In this document: positions 24,129 through 31,042 of the stretch, one piece after another | Layout: each line of letters opens with the position of its first letter | Position numbering within the stretch: position 1 is the first letter of the stretch | From: Chryseobacterium gleum | GTDB lineage: Bacteria > Bacteroidota > Bacteroidia > Flavobacteriales_D > Sanyastnellaceae | DNA: 49,916 nt | NCBI GenBank assembly: GCA_945881835.1 | Contig: CAMCVP010000015.1 | Coordinates: forward strand, 1 to 49,916 | Direction: 5' to 3' | Program-made: the position numbers and the translations under genes | The notes under the pieces: generated by a model | The model's input: only the letters and a program-made list of their open reading frames with translations | The model's database searches: none | Told to the model about the DNA's origin: nothing

Positions 24129-26425
24129 TTTATTTCGAAAGCGAAATTCAACATGTAGTTTCTTCCCGCTTGCGGATAATAAAAGCGCTCTGTAACAGTA
24201 CTTCCGTAAATGTATGAAAAGGCGTAACCGTTGCTCGCATACATTCTATTGAAAGCGTTATTCACCCAAAAAGTGATCTTTACTGAAGGCTTCGGACCGT
24301 ACTTTGAATCCCATTGAATACCGAAATCTGAAACAGCAAATGCAGTAATCACAGCAGTGCTACTTCCTGTATTATCAAGGTGCTGTTTCCCCACAAACTT
24401 TTCATTAAACAACAAATAAAATTGCTTTCTCACAGGCTTCATGGTCATGCGCCATCCGTGCGGAAAAACTTGATATTCGGCAGTTAATCCAGCAACAACA
24501 TTCGGACTGAAAGCGATGTTAGTAGTTCCGCGCGCAATCACTTCTTCAGCATACGTATCGTAGTTGAAAATGCGCTCTTGAAAATCAACAATCTTATTCT
24601 CACTCAACGTTAAGTTAGCACCAACTCTTAATCGTTGTTTAAAATAAGCCGAAGAACTTAATTCAATTCCTCTTCTGTAGGATTGAGCCACATTCGTTCT
24701 CAAGGGCGCTCCAACATCGTTCAAAGCGCCTGTAAGCACCAACTGATTGTTGTAGTTCATGTAATATACATTTACATCGATTGTAGAATTGTAGTCATCC
24801 TTGAAATGAAGTCCGGCTTCAAAGTCGGTCATGTATTCGTTCTGTGGGATTTGCCCAAAAGGCGCATCAACAAAATCATTTCTATTAGGCTCCTTCCCCG
24901 AATGCGCAACTGAAGCGTAAACCGAAACAAACTTTCCAGCAAAATAACGTAGGCCAATTTTTGGATTTAAAAAATTGGTTGTCATATCAACATCATATTC
25001 CCTTTGATCGTTGTCCGTTCCAATGGTCTTATAAGAAACATACCTCGTTTGTAAATCAGCGTTTACAATTAACTTCCTGGGCACAACAGCCCACTCTATT
25101 TTCGAAAAAGCATTCGCGTCGTATTTGTCTGATTGTCCATAATAATATTGATAATTGAGGACAAAAATTAGTGGCGTTCCAGTAGCAATGACTCTTCCGT
25201 AATGTTGACCACTGTAATGATTCACACCTACTCCTGAAGTGCTCGTGAACTTTCTCTTTCTAATCACATACGAACTTGTCGCCCCGTAAAAGTTATTGTT
25301 CAACCATCTTCTTCTTACCAAATTCGTGAGCGAAAGCGTATCTCCATTTACAATTTGTGGAAGCATGTTGTAGTTCGCAACATCCTGATCTGTTTTGAAT
25401 TGTTCGAAATACCCTTCTCCATGTGTGAAGTGTAAAGCAGCTCTAAATTCATGCATTGCGCCATCTCTTTTCTTGGAAGAAAAATAATGTGCCTGCGCAT
25501 GTTCTTGTCTATAATTATCAATTTCGTTCTCGTAGAGATAAGCATTGTACGTTCTACCCGAATTCAATAAATTATCGATATCGGCTTGCGATGCACCGTT
25601 GCGATTTGCAAACGCAAGTATATCGGCTGTGGTTCCGTATAGTTTTTCATAGGGAGTTCCATTCCAAGCCTGATAAGTGTTTTCCTTTCCACCAAAAACA
25701 AAAAATGTCAATTCCTTTGAACGAAGATGTTCCTTGTGTAGCGTAAATTTTCCTTTTGTGAAATAAGAGAACAAATTTGTTTTAGCTCGATCGATGTATC
25801 CTTCGGATTCAATTCGACTAACGCGAATATTGTACTCAAAATTAGGTCTCGCCTTGTTTCCTATTTCAAACATTAATTTGTTGCTGCCAAAAGAACCTCC
25901 ACCTGTATTAATTCGAACAAAATTCCGCTCTAATTCAGTGTCGGTATCTAAGTGTATGCTTCCTCCAAAAGAACCTGTGCCGTTGGAGGAAGTTCCTATT
26001 CCGCGTTGAACTTGAATGTTCGAACTGGAAGATGCCAGATCGGGTGTATTCACCCAAAACACTTGCTGACTTTCCGGATCGTTCAACGGCACTCCGTTTA
26101 TGGAAACGTTCACTCGCGTGGGGTCACTTCCGCGGATCCAAAGTCCTGTGTAGCCGATTCCGTTACCAGCATCCGATGTTACGGTAAGAGAAGGTGTGAA
26201 ACGCAATAGGAATGGCAGATCCACTCCGGTGTTGATCTTATCAATATCCATTGGCTTCAGATTCGTTAACGCGAATGGCGCATCATTTTCAGCCGACCAC
26301 ACATCGCGAATACTGACAGGATTTAAAACAAAATTCGGGACAGTTGTTGTGTCTTTTTTTTCTTGTGCAAATGAACTTGATGCAACAAAAATCGCAACGC
26401 TTACAAAAACAAATTTCTTAAACAT
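24125..26425 (-). CDS. TonB-dependent outer-membrane receptor under TPP riboswitch control
   Basis: A 766-residue outer-membrane beta-barrel receptor that imports a substrate with TonB energy. The ATG at 26425 gives a clean signal peptide (MFKKFVFVSVAIFVASSSFAQ); a further in-frame ATG 16 codons upstream (26473) directly abuts the riboswitch. The plug domain (about 50-165) has FLLRFTPSLTVTSDAG, GLWIRGSDPTRVNVSINGVP and VQRGIGTSSNGTGSFGG; the rest shows alternating barrel strands up to a final aromatic strand YMLNFAFEIN. There is no SusD partner and no N-terminal carboxypeptidase-like domain. The TPP aptamer upstream predicts uptake of thiamin or a thiamin phosphate or precursor; thiamin-regulated receptors of this kind are known in Bacteroidota. 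Confidence 0.9.
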   Translation of the reverse strand: MFKKFVFVSVAIFVASSSFAQEKKDTTTVPNFVLNPVSIRDVWSAENDAPFALTNLKPMDIDKINTGVDLPFLLRFTPSLTVTSDAGNGIGYTGLWIRGSDPTRVNVSINGVPLNDPESQQVFWVNTPDLASSSSNIQVQRGIGTSSNGTGSFGGSIHLDTDTELERNFVRINTGGGSFGSNKLMFEIGNKARPNFEYNIRVSRIESEGYIDRAKTNLFSYFTKGKFTLHKEHLRSKELTFFVFGGKENTYQAWNGTPYEKLYGTTADILAFANRNGASQADIDNLLNSGRTYNAYLYENEIDNYRQEHAQAHYFSSKKRDGAMHEFRAALHFTHGEGYFEQFKTDQDVANYNMLPQIVNGDTLSLTNLVRRRWLNNNFYGATSSYVIRKRKFTSTSGVGVNHYSGQHYGRVIATGTPLIFVLNYQYYYGQSDKYDANAFSKIEWAVVPRKLIVNADLQTRYVSYKTIGTDNDQREYDVDMTTNFLNPKIGLRYFAGKFVSVYASVAHSGKEPNRNDFVDAPFGQIPQNEYMTDFEAGLHFKDDYNSTIDVNVYYMNYNNQLVLTGALNDVGAPLRTNVAQSYRRGIELSSSAYFKQRLRVGANLTLSENKIVDFQERIFNYDTYAEEVIARGTTNIAFSPNVVAGLTAEYQVFPHGWRMTMKPVRKQFYLLFNEKFVGKQHLDNTGSSTAVITAFAVSDFGIQWDSKYGPKPSVKITFWVNNAFNRMYASNGYAFSYIYGSTVTERFYYPQAGRNYMLNFAFEIN

Positions 26426-26439
26426 GTATTTTACTTTGG

Positions 26440-26464
26440 GCGCACGACAGGGGTTGTGGTGCAC
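26440..26464 (-). promoter_or_regulatory. leader hairpin with loop complementary to the TPP aptamer
   Basis: On the minus strand GTGCAC (26459-26464) can pair with GTGCGC (26440-26445) around a 13-nt loop. The loop contains ACCCCT (26449-26454), the exact complement of AGGGGT in helix P2 of the aptamer. The hairpin ends 14 nt before the receptor ATG and has no T-run, so a translational expression platform is more likely than a terminator. Confidence 0.4.
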
Positions 26465-26477
26465 GTTGTTCATCTTT

Positions 26478-26568
26478 TCCTTGGCGGCATTACCCGCCCA
26501 GGTTCCTCTTGTTCTGAAACAAGAAGGGTCTAATCTCAGCCATTATTTTTCGAATGGCACCCCTATGA
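26478..26568 (-). promoter_or_regulatory. TPP (thiamin pyrophosphate) riboswitch aptamer
   Basis: Reading the minus strand, the conserved THI-element pieces occur in order: AGGGGTGCC, GGCTGAGATTAGACCC, a variable P3 hairpin (TCTTGTT-TCAG-AACAAGA type), GGAACCTG, and GGCGGGTAATGCCGCCAAGG. This is the full two-arm TPP aptamer with the CUGAGA core and the GGGUAAUGCC thiamin/pyrophosphate-sensing arm. It starts only a few nucleotides after the predicted transcription start and precedes the TonB-dependent receptor. When TPP is bound, expression is expected to fall. Confidence 0.95.
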
Positions 26569-26576
26569 GAACGGCG

Positions 26577-26584
26577 CAAATATA
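26577..26584 (-). promoter_or_regulatory. promoter of the TPP riboswitch transcript
   Basis: TATATTTG on the minus strand is a perfect -7 box; a TTG lies 18 nt further upstream (26603-26605 in plus coordinates). The predicted start point is just before the aptamer. The element is nested within the upstream region of rsgA. Confidence 0.65.
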
Positions 26585-26593
26585 GAAAGGTAT

Positions 26594-26601
26594 TACCTTA
26601 G
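26594..26601 (+). promoter_or_regulatory. rsgA -7 box, leaderless arrangement
   Basis: TACCTTAG (one mismatch to TAnnTTTG) ends 4 nt before the GTG of rsgA at 26606. It lies between the -33 and -7 elements of the opposing riboswitch promoter. Confidence 0.4.
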
Positions 26602-26605
26602 ACAA

Positions 26606-27532
26606 GTGAAAAAAGGATTGGTATTCAAAACAACAGGTAAATTCTACGACGTTTTAATTGACGGGAAGATTGTGGTGTGTTCGCTTCGCGGAAAAATTCG
26701 TCTGCAAGGCCTGCGCACTACAAACCCGATTGCTGCTGGAGATTATGTAGATGTTGAAATGGATAGTGACGGGAACGGAAGTATTCATCGCATTCACGAC
26801 CGAACCAATTATATTATTCGGAAATCGGTAAACCTTTCGAAAGAAGCGCAGATTATTGCGGCGAATATTACTCGGGCTTTCCTACTTATTACCATTGACC
26901 GTCCGCAAACCACGCCCGGATTTATTGATCGTTTTTTAGTCACTGCAGAAGCGTATCGCATACCTGTAACGCTTGTTTTTCATAAGTGGGATATTTTTTC
27001 AGACGAAGAAAAAGAGAAAGCCATTGACTTGGCTTCAATATACAAAGGCATTGGATACGAGTTGTTGTTTACGAGTATTGAAACGGGACAAGGACTTCAA
27101 GAATTGAAAGAACTCATTGAAGTGGGAACGTTTTTATTTTCGGGACACAGCGGTGTTGGGAAGTCTTCTCTCGTGAGTACGATTTCAAACAACGAAGACA
27201 TTCGTATTGGCGAAATCAGTGACTGGAGCGGGAAAGGACAACATACGACAACATTCGCAGAGATTTTTCAGTTGAGTGATACTTCTTTTTTAATTGACAC
27301 TCCGGGTATTAAAGGATTTGGTCTAGTAAATTTCGAAGAAGAGATGTTGGCGAAATATTTTCCTGAATTTTTAGAATTATTACCTGCCTGCAAGTTCAAC
27401 AATTGCAAGCACATTAACGAACCGAAGTGCGCTGTTCTAGAAGCATTGAGTGAAGGTGAGATTGCAGAATCGCGTTACATGAGTTATAGATCTATGTTAG
27501 AAAGCGAAACTGAAAAATACCGATCTTCATGA
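26606..27532 (+). CDS. rsgA: ribosome small subunit-dependent GTPase RsgA
   Basis: Circularly permuted GTPase that checks late maturation of the 30S subunit. The 308 residues have an N-terminal OB fold (about 1-70), the permuted GTPase with G1 motif GHSGVGKS at 180-187 and DTPGIKGFG at 231-239, and a C-terminal zinc-binding site with Cys262, Cys267, His269 and Cys275. One oddity: the G4 motif, normally NKxD, reads HKWD at 126-129. The start is GTG at 26606, supported by alignment with family N-termini (KGLVFKTTGKFYDVL). The gene overlaps the next by 4 nt (ATGA). Confidence 0.94.
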   Translation: MKKGLVFKTTGKFYDVLIDGKIVVCSLRGKIRLQGLRTTNPIAAGDYVDVEMDSDGNGSIHRIHDRTNYIIRKSVNLSKEAQIIAANITRAFLLITIDRPQTTPGFIDRFLVTAEAYRIPVTLVFHKWDIFSDEEKEKAIDLASIYKGIGYELLFTSIETGQGLQELKELIEVGTFLFSGHSGVGKSSLVSTISNNEDIRIGEISDWSGKGQHTTTFAEIFQLSDTSFLIDTPGIKGFGLVNFEEEMLAKYFPEFLELLPACKFNNCKHINEPKCAVLEALSEGEIAESRYMSYRSMLESETEKYRSS

Positions 27533-28206
27533 AATTTCAACTGTTCACCACCGAGCACTTTTTTATTATTGGCTTAACGATTTTCCTCTCACTTTTTTTT
27601 GTTTGGGTTGGAAGGAAAAATGTCCAAGCACGCGAGATACTGCGCTGGTTTTTTGGGATATTGTTATTGACGAATATGATCGTCTACCAGACGTATCGCT
27701 ATCAAACAGGTTTGTGGGAAGTTCGTCACGATTTACCCTTGGAACTTTGTAACCTAGCGAACATTTTAGCTGCATTAGCCTTGTTACTGAAGCGTCGCGG
27801 CATGGCAGAAATTGCATGGTGCTGGGTCATGACCGGAACGTTGAATGGGTTGATTACTCCCGACTTTATGGGCGTATTTCCGGAAGTGCCATACGTTTCG
27901 TTTTTCATTGGGCATGCCGGATTAATTATAGCAACATCCTTTTTAGTTTTCGGAATGAAAATGTATCCGGAAAAAGGTTCTTGGTTGCGCGTTGTTCTTG
28001 CATCACAAGTTTATTTCGCATTAGCCTTTTCAGTCAATAAAATTATTGGCAGTAATTACGGATACCTCATGCACAAACCCGAAGGCGGCAGCGCCATGGA
28101 TTTCTTCGGTCCTTATCCGTATTATTTAATCACACTAGAGTGCTTGGGAGCCGTTTTATTTTTCTTGGTGTTGTTGCCGTTTAGGAAGTTTTCTCCCAAG
28201 AATTAA
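27529..28206 (+). CDS. TIGR02206/YwaF-type integral membrane protein
   Basis: A 225-residue polytopic membrane protein with six or seven hydrophobic segments. It matches the pattern I know from the TIGR02206 (YwaF) family: an N-terminal FTTEHFFIIGLTI, the DLPLELCNLANILA motif near 67-80, a GLITPDFMG loop near 109, a FFIGHAGLIIATSFLV helix near 125, and NKIIGSNYGYLMHKP near 166. The family's biochemical role is not established. Its ATG lies inside the rsgA stop (ATGA overlap), so it is translationally coupled to the GTPase. It also overlaps the converging lipoprotein gene by 4 nt. Confidence 0.8.
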   Translation: MKFQLFTTEHFFIIGLTIFLSLFFVWVGRKNVQAREILRWFFGILLLTNMIVYQTYRYQTGLWEVRHDLPLELCNLANILAALALLLKRRGMAEIAWCWVMTGTLNGLITPDFMGVFPEVPYVSFFIGHAGLIIATSFLVFGMKMYPEKGSWLRVVLASQVYFALAFSVNKIIGSNYGYLMHKPEGGSAMDFFGPYPYYLITLECLGAVLFFLVLLPFRKFSPKN

Positions 28207-29084
28207 TTCCAACTCGGAATCATTCCGCGTAGGCCCATATCTACAACAGACTCGTTAGCGCCTGGCTCCCACTTGCCATCTGGATTGGTATCGACCCATT
28301 CGAAACTGTTGTTGGTGGAAAGTGAAAGCGTTACATAGATATCTTCTGTTTCATTCCCAGTAATCACCAAGGGCGAAGAGAATCCTCCTGTCACAACGCA
28401 ACTTCCTTGCGGAATTGGAGAGGTTGCAAACAATGGATTAGGAACCGTAGTTGCTCCTGGAGGTGCTTGTCCTGAAGATACATAAGGTGTTCCTAGCACA
28501 CTCGTCTCGAATCCCCAATATCCTTGAAGTACATCGTCGTTCACAGCCACCGATTGTGTATTGATTAAGTAGTTCGTGATATACGTATTGAAGCCAACAA
28601 AGCTTGCCACGCGTCCAGTTAAATCGAAACCGTTCGCCAACAAGTTCACATCGAAATTCTGATACAACAACGATGCACGAACGTATTCATAGGTGCCCGG
28701 TGTAAATGAACTGATGGGAACAGCTACAAAAATTTCTCCCGGAGCAGCAATTCGAGCCTTAGCAAAATCAATCGCATTCGCGCCCCCTGCGTTGGTTTCA
28801 TCTGCATGATAGACAACCTCACCAGCGCCTAAAGCAGTATACATATTCGGAGCGAATTCAATGTAGTGTGCAGAAATTTTATGAAACAACGGACTTAATG
28901 CGGCATGTCCAGCGGGCACAGTTGAAGGCACTCCTAAGTTGTTCAATCGCTCTTGCGTTGAATCTGTCACAATTTTTATGTAAACCGTTGGTCCATCCAA
29001 TGAATGCGGATCATCCTTGCAACGATCGCAAGAAACCAAAACCATCATCATTAAAACAGCAAAAAGGAAATTCGATTTTTTCAT
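28203..29084 (-). CDS. hypothetical lipoprotein
   Basis: A 293-residue exported lipoprotein of no family I recognise. The signal ends in the lipobox VLVSC (lipid-modified Cys19), followed by charged DRCKDDP. The body is beta-rich with few charges: LSPLFHKISAHYIEFAPNMY near 60-80, a VPISSFTPGTYEYVRASLLY stretch near 120-140, and near the C-terminus DTNPDGKWEPGANESVVDMG. That last pattern (acidic residues with DxxPDGxWxP) looks like a calcium-binding loop or a place where metal could sit; this is only a guess. It converges with and slightly overlaps the membrane protein gene, and starts 98 nt beyond the stop of the downstream helicase gene region. Confidence 0.7.
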   Translation of the reverse strand: MKKSNFLFAVLMMMVLVSCDRCKDDPHSLDGPTVYIKIVTDSTQERLNNLGVPSTVPAGHAALSPLFHKISAHYIEFAPNMYTALGAGEVVYHADETNAGGANAIDFAKARIAAPGEIFVAVPISSFTPGTYEYVRASLLYQNFDVNLLANGFDLTGRVASFVGFNTYITNYLINTQSVAVNDDVLQGYWGFETSVLGTPYVSSGQAPPGATTVPNPLFATSPIPQGSCVVTGGFSSPLVITGNETEDIYVTLSLSTNNSFEWVDTNPDGKWEPGANESVVDMGLRGMIPSWN

Positions 29085-29112
29085 GACGGGAAATTAAGAT
29101 TTTTATCGAAAC

Positions 29113-30987
29113 CTAACTCATGTAAATCCATGCACTTTCATAAGACTCTTGGACTTCAAAAAACTGGAGCATCTCTTGATAAAACGAATCGCCTCCTATT
29201 GTTGCGCTATCCCCAATCACTATCAACTTCTTCCTCGCGCGAGTAAGCGCAACGTTCATCCTGCGGTAGTCTTTCAAGAAGCCAATTTCATTCTCGTCGT
29301 TGCTTCGCACCAAAGAAATAATAACCGCATCGGCCTCCTGCCCTTGAAACGAATCCACGGTATTAATCGTCACCTCCTCTTCTTTGAACACACGCTCCAA
29401 CAACTCAATCTGCGCGCGATACGGTGAAATTAAGGCGCATGAAAAAAACTGTTGCGTCTGTTCCTTCAACATCGAATACATTTTCATGGCCAGTTCAGCT
29501 TCGCCTTTGTTCATGCGCGAATTACCCTCTGCTCCTGCTTCTTCATTGTATCCCGTTCCAGCAGTATCAATGAATTGAATCGGATTCAAATCACCTTCCA
29601 ACATACGACGCGCAACAGAAACATCTGCGGTGAGTTTTCCTTCATAGAAATGCTTGTTACTGAACGCCGCAATCTTTTCGTTCATGCGATATTGCACATT
29701 CAGAAAATGCACGCCTTTTTCAATGCGCGCAGTTCTTTCCATTAACGAAATTGCTAAGCCCTTCTGGGCTGCTTCATTCGAAAATATAGTTGGAGGAAGT
29801 TGCAAATGGTCTCCTGCTAAAACCAATTTATTTCCTTTCGTAATGGGAATCCAACACGCTGGCTCGAGCGCCTGTCCTGCCTCGTCGATCACAACAACAT
29901 CGAACACGCGATCGCGAAGCATATCATTCGCAGACCCTACGAGCGTTGTACAAATTACATCGGCCTGATCTATGAGTCTATCCAATAAAAACAATTCCGT
30001 CTCGCGCGCTTCGCGCATCATTTCTTTTGCTTCCTTGAAAATTAATTTGCGCTGCTCCGCTTCTTCTCTGCCAAACGAACGTTTGTATTTACTTCCCAAC
30101 GACCGCAATTCTTTCGCTCTTCTTTTCCATTCACGCACGCGCGAATAATCTTTGTCTTCGACCAACTTCACATCAACCGTAAAGGCATTTGCTTTTGAAT
30201 GCACTTTCGCCGGATTCCCCAAGCGCAGAACTCTAATTCCCTTCTCGCCTAACCCTTCCACCAAATGATCCACCGCTGCATTACTTGGTGCACAACACAA
30301 AACCTTTTTTTTCAACTTGGCTAGCTCTTCCATGGCATGAATGAGGGTGGTGGTCTTCCCAGTTCCAGGAGGGCCGTGAACAACGCTCACAACCAAATCA
30401 TTCACAACACCACGTGCAGCTTCGTTCTGAGAATCATTCAAGTTCCCGTGGGATCCGGAGTATTCAATTTCTGAAAGTCTTTTTTCTTCCGAAGTAATGG
30501 CATCGCGAATTTCAGCCAAGCGGTTGTTCTTCGCATTTATGACATTATTCAAAGCCGCGAACATTTCCTTGTATGACTTTTCATCGAAGGATACATTCAA
30601 TCCAATCTTTCCATCGTCGGTCCAATCGGGCAATTCGTCTACTCTGAATTGAATTTTCATTCTTGAGTGATCGACGAATGCAATGGTTCCTTTGATCGAT
30701 TCACCTTGATGATTTTCGTGATTGGAAAACAATTCAACGGGTTGTCCAGATTGAAAGGAATGCTTCGCCGGACCGTTGGTTTTCTCCACAACCAAAAACG
30801 GATACGAACCAAATCCGAATCCATCTTCCACTATCTTCAAAGGGTACCACGAGAGTCCTTCTTTGATTCGCGCATTAACCGGTTGCTCTTTCAATTGTTT
30901 TTGAAAGCGCGCCCAATCTTCATCGCGCTCAATTTTCAGGAGCTCTGCAAGATTTCCGAGATAAGCTATATTTTCTTGAAGGGTCAT
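29113..30987 (-). CDS. superfamily 1B DNA/RNA helicase (SMUBP2/UPF1-like)
   Basis: A 624-residue AAA/SF1 helicase of the IGHMBP2/UPF1 type. Motifs in order: Q-like NDSQNEAARGVV, Walker A GPPGTGKTTTLIHAMEEL near 204-221, CCAPSNAAVDHLVEGL, the DEAG box in VIDEAGQALEPACW near 365, AGDHLQLPPTI, QYRMNEKIAAFSNKHFYEG, VDSFQGQEADAVIISLVRSN near 545 and MNVALTRARKKLIVIGD near 575. The N-terminal 150 residues match the beta-barrel/stalk inserted ahead of the RecA domains. Substrate could be RNA or DNA. The predicted -7 box overlaps the T-tail of the terminator behind the upstream gene. Confidence 0.9.
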   Translation of the reverse strand: MTLQENIAYLGNLAELLKIERDEDWARFQKQLKEQPVNARIKEGLSWYPLKIVEDGFGFGSYPFLVVEKTNGPAKHSFQSGQPVELFSNHENHQGESIKGTIAFVDHSRMKIQFRVDELPDWTDDGKIGLNVSFDEKSYKEMFAALNNVINAKNNRLAEIRDAITSEEKRLSEIEYSGSHGNLNDSQNEAARGVVNDLVVSVVHGPPGTGKTTTLIHAMEELAKLKKKVLCCAPSNAAVDHLVEGLGEKGIRVLRLGNPAKVHSKANAFTVDVKLVEDKDYSRVREWKRRAKELRSLGSKYKRSFGREEAEQRKLIFKEAKEMMREARETELFLLDRLIDQADVICTTLVGSANDMLRDRVFDVVVIDEAGQALEPACWIPITKGNKLVLAGDHLQLPPTIFSNEAAQKGLAISLMERTARIEKGVHFLNVQYRMNEKIAAFSNKHFYEGKLTADVSVARRMLEGDLNPIQFIDTAGTGYNEEAGAEGNSRMNKGEAELAMKMYSMLKEQTQQFFSCALISPYRAQIELLERVFKEEEVTINTVDSFQGQEADAVIISLVRSNDENEIGFLKDYRRMNVALTRARKKLIVIGDSATIGGDSFYQEMLQFFEVQESYESAWIYMS

Positions 30988-30992
30988 GGGTA

Positions 30993-31000
30993 CAAATAAA
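30993..31000 (-). promoter_or_regulatory. helicase -7 box, leaderless arrangement, inside a terminator tail
   Basis: TTTATTTG on the minus strand has one mismatch to TAnnTTTG and ends 5 nt before the helicase ATG at 30987. It coincides with the T-rich tail of the terminator at 30999-31025. Confidence 0.35.
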
Positions 31001-31025
31001 TAAGGGGCGAAGATCGCCCCTTATT
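30999..31025 (-). terminator. intrinsic terminator of the type IX protein gene
   Basis: AATAAGGGGCGA and its complement form an 11-12 bp stem with a short loop; on the minus strand it is followed by a T/A-rich tail. It lies 17 nt after the stop of the CUB/PKD protein gene. Confidence 0.75.
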
Positions 31026-31042
31026 ATAAAATAAATTCAATA

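Noticed and set aside
26196-26585. 129-residue plus-strand frame across the receptor start and the TPP riboswitch
   Set aside because: The stretch is explained by the riboswitch and the signal peptide on the other strand; the translation has no domain.
29085-29100. TAATTTCC before the lipoprotein at 29084 as another leaderless promoter
   Set aside because: Spacing fits (4 nt), but two fixed bases of the box are wrong; left out of the count.
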